Below are positions 28,647 to 38,231 of a DNA stretch of 64,000 nucleotides, piece after piece. A program made the position numbers and the translations under genes. The notes under the pieces were generated by a model. The model made no database searches. It worked only from the letters and a program-made list of their open reading frames with translations, and was not told where the DNA came from. The stretch comes from JANELJ01 sp024511395 (GTDB lineage: Bacteria; Pseudomonadota; Gammaproteobacteria; GRL18). The first letter of the stretch is position 1, and every line of letters starts with the position of its first letter. Location: assembly GCA_963681975.1 (NCBI GenBank), contig OY820613.1, positions 744,001-808,000 of the forward strand, in the 5' to 3' direction.

Positions 28647-29273
28647 ATGGAGATTGCTATGCAATGGCTTAAAGGGTTTATCGCACTGGTTTTAAGGTTT
28701 TTATTTCGGGTAGAAGTAGAAGGCCTTGAACATTACCGGCAGGCCGGTAAACGGGTTATAATTGTTGCCAATCATACTTCCTTTCTGGATTCGGTATTGT
28801 TATCCATATTCCTGCCCGAACAGCTGACCTTTGCCATTAATACTCAAATGGCTGAACGCTGGTGAATAAAACCCTCTGGCAAAATTGTCTGTCTGTTTCC
28901 CAAAATACGGCTGACCATTTTACCACCACAGAAAATTGTTCTGGATGAAAGTATTAAGGGGCGGGCCAAAAGAATGGCCGCAGGTAAAATACTTAAACAT
29001 ATCATGGTGGATATGATTTATCGTACCAGCAATAACCAGATCACACTGATGGATAAACTGCTGGAAGCCAGAACCATACACGGTACCGGACAAGAAGTGC
29101 TTGAAGATGTGGAACGATCGCCTCTTAATTATCGTCAGCTGCTGGTTAAAAGCAGTATTCTGTCGCAGTTAATGAAAAATAACACCAGCAAAGGTGAAGT
29201 CGTCGGTTTATTGTTGCCCAATACCAATGCTACAGTACTGAGCTTTCTGGCTCTGGAAAGTTTAGAGGCATAG
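28647..29273 (+). pseudogene. aas: Aas-type acyltransferase/acyl-ACP synthetase, truncated
   Basis: The start encodes the PlsC-like acyltransferase head with the catalytic motif ANHTSFLDS (NH-4-D). TGA follows AERW (28863-28865), and after a deletion the frame continues with SGKIVCLFPKIRLTILPPQ. It then enters the beginning of the AMP-binding synthetase domain (MLSG-like VGLLLPNTNA) and ends at 29273. Full-length Aas is about 700 aa, so roughly 70 percent is missing. The enzyme normally re-acylates lysophosphatidylethanolamine. The 3' end is fused to a toxin-antitoxin remnant. Confidence 0.8.
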
Positions 29274-29329
29274 CAACAGCAAATATGTCCACGGATGAAA
29301 TCATGAAACTCACAAGAGAATCAAAATGA
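29270..29329 (+). pseudogene. Antitoxin C-terminal remnant
   Basis: A short frame ends in STDEIMKLTRESK-stop, a tail typical of antitoxins that precede PIN-domain toxins (the TDEIM-LTR motif). Its TGA overlaps the toxin ATG (ATGA), the usual coupling of a vapBC operon. The DNA-binding N-terminus is missing, replaced by the truncated acyltransferase gene. Confidence 0.55.
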
Positions 29330-29510
29330 ATGGTGTGCTGATTGATTCCTGTGTATTACTTGACCTGTTTAGCAATGATGACAACTGGGGAAACTGGTCT
29401 GAAAATATCCTTGAGCATTATAGTCAGACAAATACCCTTTATATCAATTCTATTGTTTATACAGAAGTATCAATTGGTTTTAATAAAATAACCTGAGATC
29501 TGGATAAGAA

Positions 29511-31022
29511 GAGGGTGTAAAAATAACTGTGTAAACGCTCATTGCGGTGGTTTAAGTCAGCAGTGGTAAAATGAATAAACCTGAAATACCACCTCCATAG
29601 TGAACAGCCTACCTTCCAAAGTCAGGCTATCAAGGAGCTTCCTTTCAGGACTCCTCCTTGACACCCTGCCTTTTCCAGGTATTTGCTCACCATGGAGGCG
29701 GAATTTCTCTTCGACTGAAGTCGACATTATTAACCCCCTGCCGGTCTGAACCATCTTTTGTTACCCTATAACAAGGAATACAGCGATGAGTAAGACAATG
29801 AACAAAGACAGGTTACAGGCCCTGGCCAACGAACTGGCTAAAGATTTAAAAACCCCTCAGGATTTAAGCGACCTCAGTGCTCAACTGACTAAAATGACCG
29901 TTGAAGCCGCTCTGAATGCCGAAATGGATTATTTTCTGGATAAGGAAGAGGGCAATAGCCGCAATGGCTACAACCGAAAACAGTTAAAAGGTGAGCACGG
30001 TCAGTTTGAACTGAATACCCCCAGAGACAGACAGTCCAAATTTGAACCTCAGCTGGTCAAAAAGCGCCAGACCCGTATCACCGGCATGGATGACCAGATT
30101 ATGGCGCTGTATGCCAAAGGCATGAGCACTCGTGATATTGTGGATACCTTTGAGGAAATGTATGGGGTGGATATTTCACCCGCCCTGGTCTCTCAGGTGA
30201 GCAATAGCATCATGGAACGGGTAGTGGAATGGCAGTCACGTCCACTGGAGCCGGTTTACCCCATTGTCTATCTGGACTGCATTGTGGTTAAAATCCGCCA
30301 GGATAAGCGGGTTATCAATAAAGCTGTTTATCTGGCTCCGGGAATTAACCTGGAGGGTAAAAAAGAACTGCCGGGTATGTGGCTCTCAGAAAATGAAGGG
30401 GCTAAGTTCTGGCTCTCTGTATTGACTGAATTACAGAACAGAGGCTTACAGCATATCTTAATCGCCTGTGTGGATGGCTTAAGCGGTTTTCCTGAAGCTA
30501 TTAATACGGCCTGCCCTCAGGCCAGAGTTCAGTTGTGTATTGTGCATATGGTCAGAAATTCACTGAAGTTTGTGCCCTGGAAGGACTATAAAGCAGTTAC
30601 AGCGGATTTAAAGCAAATCTACCAGTCTGCAACTGAGCAGGAAGCAGCACTGGAATTAGAGCGGTTTGCTCAAAAGTGGGATGATAAATACCCGCAAATC
30701 AGCCGGTCATGGAAGGCGCACTGGCCCAACCTTATCACGCTGTTTGATTATCCTGAGGATATCCGGCGGGTTATTTATACCACCAATGCCATTGAGTCAG
30801 TGAACAGTGTTATTCGCAAGGCTATTAAGAACCGGCGACTGTTTCCTAACGATGATTCTGCTATGAAGGTGATTTATCTGGCTATCCAGTCGGCTTCCAA
30901 AAAATGGACAATGCCCATCAGAAATTGGAAAGCAGCTATGAATCGATTTATAATCGAGTTTGAGGAGCAGTTGGCTCCTTATATTTAAATAAGAGCGGAT
31001 ACACAGTTTAATTTACACTGTC
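29511..31022 (+). mobile_element. IS256-family element
   Basis: The element is 1512 bp with imperfect terminal repeats (GAGGGTGTAAAAATAACTGT against GACAGTGTAAATTAAACTGT) of about 30 bp. It is flanked by the 8-bp duplication GATAAGAA (29503-29510 and 31023-31030), characteristic of this family. The single copy in the window carries an intact transposase. It is the youngest layer of a three-deep nest. Confidence 0.94.
29786..30988 (+). CDS. IS256-family transposase
   Basis: This 400-aa mutator-type DDE transposase has the first Asp in YPIVYLDCIVVKIR, the second in CVDGLSGFPEAI, and the Glu in the C-terminal signature YTTNAIESVNSVIRKAIKNR, all present. The start at ATG 29786 follows AAGGA by about 10 bp. 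No lesions, so the element may be active. The 275 bp between the IS left end and the gene holds palindromic stretches but no other gene. Confidence 0.95.
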   Translation: MSKTMNKDRLQALANELAKDLKTPQDLSDLSAQLTKMTVEAALNAEMDYFLDKEEGNSRNGYNRKQLKGEHGQFELNTPRDRQSKFEPQLVKKRQTRITGMDDQIMALYAKGMSTRDIVDTFEEMYGVDISPALVSQVSNSIMERVVEWQSRPLEPVYPIVYLDCIVVKIRQDKRVINKAVYLAPGINLEGKKELPGMWLSENEGAKFWLSVLTELQNRGLQHILIACVDGLSGFPEAINTACPQARVQLCIVHMVRNSLKFVPWKDYKAVTADLKQIYQSATEQEAALELERFAQKWDDKYPQISRSWKAHWPNLITLFDYPEDIRRVIYTTNAIESVNSVIRKAIKNRRLFPNDDSAMKVIYLAIQSASKKWTMPIRNWKAAMNRFIIEFEEQLAPYI

Positions 31023-31043
31023 GATAAGAACCCAGTCATTTAC

Positions 31044-31925
31044 CTAAATACAGAGAGTTTTCATATCACTCTCATCTATTCTGATTGTCAGCTTGTCTTT
31101 TTTATGACAATAGGCAATCAGAGAACCAATAAGGTTCAACATAAAACCACTTACGCTTCTATGACGTGAATGTTCAATCTGTGTAATATTTTTTAGCTGA
31201 TCATTAACCGTTTCAATTATAAAACGTTTTTTCAGCATAATCTTATCCCACAATGCAACGGCACGTGTTTTCATGTTTCGTCTGACATTGGTAATAAGCC
31301 CGACATCCTGTTCAAACAGTTCATCACTTAAAAGACTGGAGACATAGCCTTTGTCACCATAAAGCTTTCCATATAAGTCTTTGGCCATTTCAGGAACCGG
31401 TTTTCTGTCATTTACATTACCGGCCGTCAATTTAGTGGCCAGTATTTCACCTTTATGATTAATGATCAGGTGAAGTTTAAACCCATAGAACCACCCCATG
31501 GTCGATTTGCCTCGCTGAGCAACACCATCAAAGACTTTATGCCCGGGTATGCGAATGTTGTGGCATACTTTAATGCTGCTCGCATCAACAAAGGCAATTC
31601 CGGTTGGCTTTCCTTTGCAATGAGTAAAGTAAGCGCATAATGGCACCAGTACCGATGACATCACTCCCAGGAAACGGGTATAGCTCAATAAATCTGGAAA
31701 CTCTTTCCTAAGATGTTGATGCACATGGCATAAATAATAACTCTTAAAATCTTTGTAATGTGACTGATGAAAGTTAATCAGGATAGTCATCAGTTCACCG
31801 GGGCTCATTACACCTTGTCGTCTTCTCTTTTTATCACCGGATTCCAGCAGTGTTTTTTCCCATTCAGGATAAAAGACCTGGTTGAAATCATCGATATTAC
31901 AATACAATTCATCTATAGTAGTCAC
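31044..31925 (-). CDS. IS982-family transposase (intact)
   Basis: This 293-aa DDE transposase starts with GTG and carries the motifs AFVDASSIKVC, FKLHLIINHKGEI, YGDKGYVSS and RFIIETVNDQLKNITQIEHSRHRS. It is the intact counterpart of the nonsense copy at 2742-3623, about 98 percent identical by eye. It could mobilise IS982 ends elsewhere in the genome. Confidence 0.94.
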   Translation of the reverse strand: MTTIDELYCNIDDFNQVFYPEWEKTLLESGDKKRRRQGVMSPGELMTILINFHQSHYKDFKSYYLCHVHQHLRKEFPDLLSYTRFLGVMSSVLVPLCAYFTHCKGKPTGIAFVDASSIKVCHNIRIPGHKVFDGVAQRGKSTMGWFYGFKLHLIINHKGEILATKLTAGNVNDRKPVPEMAKDLYGKLYGDKGYVSSLLSDELFEQDVGLITNVRRNMKTRAVALWDKIMLKKRFIIETVNDQLKNITQIEHSRHRSVSGFMLNLIGSLIAYCHKKDKLTIRIDESDMKTLCI

Positions 31926-32361
31926 TTGCCTGTTCCTTGTTCAAATTCATTTGATTTGGTCATTAAATGATCTGATCGAGAAACAGGCATTTAGTTCAAT
32001 ATTTTTTAGTTCTTATCCAGAATTCAGGTTAAAATAGAAGAAGTAGAACAGGCGATTACCGGCTTAGGGGTAAAAGTACTGGAAATGCCGAGAGAGGAAT
32101 TATTTCTCACTGGAAAGGTATTTCTAAAATACAGAAAAAATAAAGGAACTAAAGTCTCTCCCCTGCCTAATTTTTTATTGGTGCACATGCATCGGTCTCA
32201 AAATTTGAGTTAATAACCAGAGACTCTGATAAGTATAAAACCTATTTTCCACAAGTCAGGTTGATACATCCGTATGAAAACTAATTAACAAGTGATTGTT
32301 AGAATTACCTTCAATTAAGTTAAAATCATGGGCTGTCAGTCTGACAATTTCGGATCATAGG

Positions 32362-33009
32362 TTAGAGATCATTAGCATTATGGATAATTTCCAGCGCATC
32401 CTTAACTGTCTCACGAACTTCTTCCGTTTCATCATTGCTTAATGACTGAATGGCCGGTATGGCATCGGGGCTTTCTGTAAGGCCTAGGTAATAACAGGCA
32501 TCATTTCTTACAGCCGGGTTTTCTGATTTCAGTAACTCAGTTAAGTCCGGGATAAGCGTTTTAATGGCATCACTTCCCTGCAGGTCTTCAAAAATTGCCC
32601 CTATGCCGATTTTGGTACCCAGCGGGGTATCATCATCGGCCATCATTTTTGGGAAAATCTTGAGCAGCTCAAGTTCTTTTTTTACCATTGCCAGGACTTT
32701 TTTCATTTCTCCGCTGGTAAACAGCTCAGAAAAATAATCCTGCATGCCGGTGTCTGACTGCAGGCGTGCAATCCATTGCTGTAAGTCTTTTTTACTCTGG
32801 GCACCGGTTAACTCAAATGGCCCAATTTTAACCCAAGGGACTGAACGGACATTCAGTTTCTGGGCTTCCTCCGGAACCAGGGCAATATTGCTGACATGTA
32901 ACTGGGCAATTTCACCGGCTTTTATTAACTCTGATAATGCCTGCAGTACATTTGGGCAGTGCGGACAGCCAGAGGCAATAAACAGGGTGACACTTACGGG
33001 TTCCGACAT
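32362..33009 (-). CDS. Thioredoxin-fold protein with C-terminal HEAT repeats
   Basis: The 215-aa product starts with a glutaredoxin/thioredoxin-like domain (active site CPHC at residues 15-18, cis-proline loop VRSVPWVKI near 54-62). A helical linker follows, then two HEAT-like units (DLTELLKSENPAVRNDACYY and AIPAIQSLSNDETEEVRETV). No signal peptide, so it is probably cytosolic. The domain combination suggests a redox enzyme with a docking platform, but I know no function. It lies 26 bp downstream of the trpB pseudogene on the same strand. Confidence 0.82.
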   Translation of the reverse strand: MSEPVSVTLFIASGCPHCPNVLQALSELIKAGEIAQLHVSNIALVPEEAQKLNVRSVPWVKIGPFELTGAQSKKDLQQWIARLQSDTGMQDYFSELFTSGEMKKVLAMVKKELELLKIFPKMMADDDTPLGTKIGIGAIFEDLQGSDAIKTLIPDLTELLKSENPAVRNDACYYLGLTESPDAIPAIQSLSNDETEEVRETVKDALEIIHNANDL

Positions 33010-33034
33010 GGTTTTTCTCTCTCCTGTTTCAAAT

Positions 33035-33913
33035 TTATTCCAGATTTAATTTTTTGGCCACAAAATCAATGTCCTTATCACCTCGACCACTGAGATTAAC
33101 CAGAATCTTTTTATCTTCAGGCAGGGTAGCGGCCAGTTTCATGGCATGAGGCACGGCATGGGCACTTTCCAGCGCTGGGATAATGCCTTCGTGACGTGAT
33201 AACTCCATAAAGGCATCCAGGCATTCCTGATCCGTTACGGTTTCGTACTGTACCCGTTCAATATCCTTCAGGTAACAATGTTGAGGGCCGACACCGGGGT
33301 AATCAAGTCCGGAAGCAATTGAGTAAACCGGTAATGGTTCGCCCTAACTGTCCTGCAGCAGATAACAGTTAAAGCCGTGAATAACGCCGGGTTTGCCTTT
33401 AGTCATAGTGGCAGCGTGTTCCGGAGTATCCAGAGCTTTGCCAGAAGGCTCTACACCGATCATCTGCACATCATCGTCTTCCAGAAACGCAGTAAACAAT
33501 CCCATGGCATTACTGCCGCCGCCGACACAGGCTACCAAGTAATCGGGCAGGGCGCCGGTCATGTCCTGAATCTGTTCTCTGGCTTCGGTACCGACAATAG
33601 ACTGAAAATCCCGTACCATCATAGGGAAGTGATGGGGCCGACGACTGAACCAATGGCATACAGGGAATTAACCGGATCCTGAAGATAGGCTTCAAAGGCG
33701 CTGTCTACAGCGTCTTTAAGTGTCCGGGTGCCGCGACTGACCGGGATCAGTTTAGTGCCCAGTATTTTCATACGAATAACATTAGGATGTTCTTTCTCAA
33801 CATCAATTTCACCCATATGAATTTCACAGTCGATACAAACCAGGGAACAGGCTGTGGCCAGTGCCACCCCATGCTGACCGGCACCAGTTTCGGCCAGCAC
33901 CTTGGTTTTATCC
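33035..33913 (-). pseudogene. trpB: Tryptophan synthase beta chain, truncated with internal lesions
   Basis: The recognisable protein begins inside motif KVLAETGAGQHG and continues VIRMKILGTKLIPVSRG, SVVGP, CVGGGSNAMG (phosphate binding), SGLDYPGVGP, ESAHAVPHAM and NLSGRGDKD to the stop at 33035. The first ~100 residues, including the PLP lysine region, are cut off by the left end of an IS66 element at 33914. A frameshift lies near 33620, and CAG has become TAG near 33344. The enzyme would make tryptophan from indole and serine. No trpA or other trp gene is in the window. Confidence 0.88.
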
Positions 33914-33982
33914 GTAAGCGCCCAATAATCCCACCTACCCCCACCCCTTAAAATCCTTCAAACTATTACTTTTTATAATTTC

Positions 33983-35289
33983 ATCATAGGTATGATCTTT
34001 AGGAATTGAAATGAAGCCAATTTGATGATCAAATAGTTGTTATTCAGGCAATTATTCATCAACAAAAAGGCTTCAAATGAAAAGTAGCACATTATCAAAA
34101 AAACTAAAAGTCGTATTGAGTGAAAAGAAACTTAATAAACCGGGCAAAAACATAGGTTTTTCCCAACGATTAAGACAGATACCCCCTTTTCAGCTAATAA
34201 AACCTGAATTTGCGCAATTGATGAGAGATGTTGCAGATAAAGTTTTTAATCACCGGGTAAATACAAAACTGAAATGTAATCATCCGGTTCTGGCCAATTT
34301 TGATAAATTACTTATCCGGGATGGCAGTTCATTTGCTATCCATAAGGCACTGAAAAAGAATTATACCGGGCGATTTACAGCAATTAGTCCGGCAGCCGTG
34401 GAATTGCATGTCACCTACGACTTAAAAACCGGAGGCATAGAAAAAAGTACACTGACACCGGATAGCTTTTCAGAACGAGCAGAGTTACCAGACATTCATG
34501 AACTGGAAAATCAGTTATTATCAGGTGACCGTAGCTACTATTCAGGTCAACTGATTAATGAAACAGATGACCATGGAGGGTATTATATTTTACGGACAAT
34601 GAGACTTTCCAGGATAGCGGTTCACCGGGCCACCAGAGAAGATGGGCAAGTCGTTAGCAAAAGAACTAAACCATTGTCTGATTTGGTAAAATCTCTGCCA
34701 AAACGACAATTAATTGATATGATTGTGGAGATTGATGGCAGAGAAACAAGGCTGATTGCAATCTGGAGCCCCAAAGAAAAAAGGCATACATTTTTAGTTA
34801 CAAATCTGAATGCAGAACAGTTTTCAGCGACACAAATCAGCCAGTTATATCGTTTACGCTGGCAGATTGAGTTGTTATTTAAAGAGTGCAAGTCTCATAA
34901 TAACTTGCAGGTGTTTCAAACCAGTAATTGCGCATTGATGGAAGCTTTGGTTTGGAGCAGTTTAATCGCGACGATTCTGAAACGATTTATATGTAGTAGC
35001 ATAGAACAATTTTGCCAAATGGAGATGTCAACGTTGACGGTCTCCAAAACAACCGTTTAGTGGTGGTATTCATTATTGGAATCCATTGTTAACCATAAAC
35101 GAAAACAATTAACGGATGTGCTTGAAAGAACATATTTTTTCCTGAAAGAAAATGCCGGCAGAGCTCATCCTAAACGGGATAAGTCTACTGGACTTTATCA
35201 GTTCGGTGTAGAACCTAATATTGGAGTTACATCCTGATGGGTAAACTATTGAAACGAAATGATAAAATCCTTAAAGACATACCTATGAT
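33983..35289 (+). mobile_element. IS4-family-like element nested in IS66
   Basis: Inverted ends ATCATAGGTATG (left) and CATACCTATGAT (right) bound about 1.3 kb. The direct repeat AATTTC flanks both sides (33977-33982 and 35290-35295). It splits the IS66 between its left end and tnpA. A 69-bp piece of the same right end recurs at 59028-59096. Confidence 0.85.
34077..35237 (+). pseudogene. IS4-family-like transposase with a late nonsense codon
   Basis: This DDE transposase has LLIRDGSSFAIHKAL (first Asp), YFILRTM-like YYILRTMRL, and the Y(2)R(3)E(6)K-type signature YRLRWQIELLFKECKSH typical of IS4 relatives. An in-frame TAG at 35058-35060 (after KTTV) separates the last ~58 codons, which continue WWYSLLESIVNHKRKQ and end at TGA 35237. 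The catalytic residues all precede the stop, so partial activity cannot be excluded. No second intact copy is seen. Confidence 0.8.
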
Positions 35290-35316
35290 AATTTCATAAT
35301 CATAAAAGGTAACCCT

Positions 35317-35610
35317 ATGCCCCACGAACGAGATGAAGAAATGCGCACCCACCTACAGGCCTGGCAGTCCAGCGGCCTGACTCAGAAGCAATACTGTCAG
35401 CAGCACAACCTTAAAACCCATATGTTCAGTTACTACAAAGCCAAATTTCTGAGGCAGTCAGATGATAGTGAGAGCTTAATACCGGTGCAGGTTGTTCAGG
35501 ATAAGACCGTTTCAGGTCTGATTTTAAACCTGCCCAATGGTTTAAGTCTGGAAATCCAGCCAGGCTTTGAGCAGCCAACCTTTATGCAAGTACTGTCTTT
35601 ACTGAAATAG
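35317..35610 (+). CDS. tnpA: IS66 accessory protein TnpA
   Basis: This 97-aa protein has the IS66 TnpA pattern: HLQAWQSSGLTQKQYCQQHNL helix-turn-helix, FSYYKAKF, and the C-terminal LNLPNGLSLEI strand pair. It is required with TnpB for IS66 transposition. Intact, although the neighbouring tnpC is not. The stop is 4 bp before the tnpB start. Confidence 0.9.
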   Translation: MPHERDEEMRTHLQAWQSSGLTQKQYCQQHNLKTHMFSYYKAKFLRQSDDSESLIPVQVVQDKTVSGLILNLPNGLSLEIQPGFEQPTFMQVLSLLK

Positions 35611-35614
35611 CTTA

Positions 35615-35971
35615 ATGTTGCGTGTTAATCAAAACACTCAGGTTTACCTGGCCTGTGGTGCCACCGATATGAGAAAGAGCATAAACGGATTAAGCCTGCT
35701 GGTTTCTGAAGTTCTGCAGCAGGATGTTTTCAGCGCCAGCCTGTTTGTCTTTTGTAATCGTAGCCGGGATAAACTTAAAATTCTGCACCGGGATAATAAT
35801 GGTTTCTGGCTGTATTATAAGCGTCTGGAAAAGGGGCGCTTTAAATGGCCTGAGTTAAGAGGACAGACCTCTGTCAGTTTAACTCAGCGGGAATTAAACT
35901 GGCTTCCGGATGGTTTAAACATTGAAAAAGTTCAGGCTCACCCCCGACTGAACTATACGCATATTGGCTGA
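35615..35971 (+). CDS. tnpB: IS66 accessory protein TnpB
   Basis: This is a 118-aa member of the IS66 Orf2 family, with YLACGATDMRKSINGLSLLV at the N-terminus, LFVFCNRSRDKLKILHRD and GFWLYYKRLEKGRFKWP in the centre. Full length. The role is accessory to the TnpC transposase; the mechanism is not known. Confidence 0.92.
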   Translation: MLRVNQNTQVYLACGATDMRKSINGLSLLVSEVLQQDVFSASLFVFCNRSRDKLKILHRDNNGFWLYYKRLEKGRFKWPELRGQTSVSLTQRELNWLPDGLNIEKVQAHPRLNYTHIG

Positions 35972-36044
35972 CAAAACTACGGCTGAAGCATTGAATAAGC
36001 GCAGAAAAAACCAAACAAAAACAAGGTGATGCATTGATTTAACG

Positions 36045-37216
36045 GTGAAACATTATACTTGCTGTAGTACAATGCAGCCCATGAAATCCACTGCCGCATC
36101 AACCGACAAAACCATTGCTCAACTGCAATTCAGGATAGTGGATTTAGAAACCAAAGTCCGGTTTTATGAAGAGCAGTTTAACCTGTTACAACATAAACGC
36201 TTTGGTCGTTCTTCTGAAAAGCCCGATACACAGGCCGAGCTGTTTAATGAAGCCGAAAGCATTATAGCAGAAGAAGAACGCGCCCATCAGGATGATACAG
36301 AAGCAGACTCTGCTCAAATCACCATTATCTGTTGCAACGACTTATTCATTATCAGTTACAGCAATCCATTATCCAGGCCGATGAAACTCCGGTTCAGGTG
36401 CTCAATGAACCGGGAAGAAAGGCACAAAGTCAGTCCTGTATGTGGTTGTACCAAAGCGGCAGTAGCGGTGCATCTCCACCTGTTATTATTTATGATTATC
36501 AGCCCGGGCGCAGTGGGCTGTTTGCCAAAAACTACCTGCAGGATTTTAAAGGTCAATATCTTCAAACCGATGGCTATAGTGGTTATGCCCAGGTGTGTGC
36601 CCCGCAAAGTGGCATTGTCTCTGTCGGTTGCCGGGCTCATGCCTGGCGTAAGTTTGATGAGGTGATTAAAGCCCTTAAGGGTAAAAACGTGAAACCCGGC
36701 AAGGCCCATATGGCACTGAACACCATTGCCAAACTGTATGCCATTGAAAAGCAGTGCAAAACCATGAGTGCAGAGCAGCGTTATCTGGTTCGTCAAAAGA
36801 AAAGTCAGCCCATATTAAATCAGTTTAAGCAATGGCTGGATAAATCCGCTGAGCAGGTACCGCCCAAACAGCTCCCGGGCAAGGCCATTCATTATGCTTT
36901 AAATCAATGGACTCAGTTAACCTGCTACATTGAAGATAGTCATCCGGAGATTGATAATAATGCCGCCGAACGGCGCATCAAACCGTTTGTGATTGGCAGA
37001 AAAAACTGGCTGTTCAGTCAGACACCCAATGGCGCTATGGCCAGTGCGATGCTTTACAGTTTAATTGAAACGGCTAAAGCCAATAAACCGGAGCCGTTTG
37101 CTTATATCCGTTACATTCTGACAGAGTTATCCAGGCTGGGGCGTCATGCAGAGCCTGAAGCATTTGATGATTTACTGCCCTGGCTGTGTGCTGAAAAAAT
37201 TCAGGCGTTACAGTAG
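36045..37216 (+). pseudogene. tnpC: IS66 transposase TnpC, large internal deletion
   Basis: The leucine-zipper-like N-terminus (LQFRIVDLETKVRFYEEQ) and HKRFGRSSEK are present to about 36300. The sequence then jumps frame into QLQQSIIQADETPVQVLNE, with the C-terminal catalytic half (LQTDGYSGYAQV, NNAAERRIKPFVIGRKNWLFS). About 150-200 residues, including the zinc-binding middle part, are missing. Not functional. Confidence 0.88.
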
Positions 37217-37255
37217 GTGGGGTAGCAGATCAATGTGGGATTAATTGGCGCTCAC

Positions 37256-38172
37256 GTTTAAAGAAAGTCACGGTAGATACTACCGTACAGGAAAAGAACA
37301 TCGCTTTTCCAACCGATTCAAAGCTCCTGAACAAAGCCAGAGAAAACCTGGTTAAACTGTCCAAAGAGCACGGTATTAAACTGCGCCAGAACTATAATCG
37401 GGTTGGGCCGCAATATGTACTAATGGCCAGTCGTTATGCACATGCAAAACAGTTTAAACGCATGAAGAAAATGAACAATAAACTGAAATCCCGTTTAGGT
37501 CGTGTTAAACGGGATATTGAACGACAACTGCCCAACTATTCTGTCGATATTCAGTCATTGTTTGAAGTAGCTCTAAAACAGGCTCAGAAACTGATTGAGC
37601 AGGAGCAGCACAGTAAGAACAAGCTTTACAGTTTACATGCTCCTGAAGTCGAGTGTATCAGTAAAGGCAAAGCTCATAAGCCTTATGAATTTGGAGTTAA
37701 AACCAGTATCGCGGTAACTAACAAGGAAGGCTTTGTTATTGGTGCTCAAAGTTGTCCGGGCAATCCTTATGATGGACATACCTTGCTGCCACAACTGGAA
37801 CAGATAAAACAGTTTACAGCCGTACAACCGGAACAATACTTTGTTGACCGGGGTTATCGTGGACATGAAGTAAAAGACACTAAAGTTTTTATCTCAGGTC
37901 AGAAGCGAGGCGTTACCCGAAGTATTAAAAAGGCATTAAAACGGCGCAGTGCGATTGAGCCTGAAATCGGTCATATGAAAAACGATGGCCGTTTAGACCG
38001 CTGCTACCTCAAAGGTGCAGTCGGTGATGCCATTAATGTGGTTATGGTAGCCGCTGGACATAACTTAAGAAAGAGCCTCAATAAGCTCCGGCTTTTGTGG
38101 CTCAAAATTATTTCCGGTTTGATGGGGTCTTTTATCAAACCGGGGCAATCAGCTGCTTTAAACCTGGCTTGA
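37256..38172 (+). pseudogene. IS5-family transposase, N-terminus missing
   Basis: The frame reads LKKVTVDTTVQEKNIAFPTD through YFVDRGYRGHEV and EPEIGHMKNDGRLDRCYLKG to NLA-stop, so the catalytic residues are kept. The N-terminal ~140 residues (DUF772-type domain) are absent. It has no start signal of its own. Confidence 0.88.
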
Positions 38173-38207
38173 TGTCAGGCTTAAAACGCTATTATTAAGG
38201 TTGAACT
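37256..38207 (+). mobile_element. IS5-family element, copy 3 (5' part missing)
   Basis: Only the transposase-end side is present, up to the terminal sequence AGGTTGAACT at 38207. The left side starts abruptly at GTTTAAAGAAAGTC next to the IS66 right end, without target duplications. Confidence 0.85.
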
Positions 38208-38231
38208 AGCTGATCCTAAAAGTTGTCCACC

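Larger units (their letters stand above)
29491..32029 (-). mobile_element. IS982-family element, copy 2, with IS256 inserted in its end
   Basis: The ends ACCTGAGATCTGG (29491) and CCAGAATTCAGGT (32029) are flanked by the 7-bp direct repeat TAAAATA (29484-29490 and 32030-32036), so this IS982 jumped into vapC. An IS256 sits 20 bp inside the left end and splits the terminal inverted repeat, leaving the transposase gene untouched. The element may still supply transposase in trans, but its own left end is separated by 1.5 kb. Confidence 0.93.
29326..32284 (+). pseudogene. VapC-type PIN-domain toxin, split by IS982/IS256 and frameshifted
   Basis: The 5' part (29326-29490) encodes MNGVLIDSCVLLDLFSND with the first PIN Asp and VYTEVSIGF with the conserved Glu. 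The 3' part (32030-32284) continues EEVEQAITGLGVKVLEMPR. If one T is restored in the run at 32171-32176, it reads PNFFIGAHA and LITRDSDKY with the last acidic residues, ending at TAA 32284. PIN toxins cut RNA, often initiator tRNA. The insertion, the base loss and the missing antitoxin together indicate a dead module. Confidence 0.8.
33914..37255 (+). mobile_element. IS66-family element (copy 1), carrying IS4 and a deleted tnpC
   Basis: The ends GTAAGCGCCCAATAATCCC (left) and, reading inward on the other strand, GTGAGCGCCAATTAATCCC (right) form the terminal repeats. The genes run tnpA, tnpB, tnpC as usual. The flanks (TTTTATCC left, GTTTAAAG right) do not match, and left and right neighbours are unrelated (trpB and IS5), so a deletion or recombination has removed the original flank on at least one side. 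Confidence 0.88.

Noticed and set aside
29557..29754. A 65-codon minus-strand frame in the IS256 leader
   Set aside because: It lies antisense in the IS leader without a recognisable motif or start signal.
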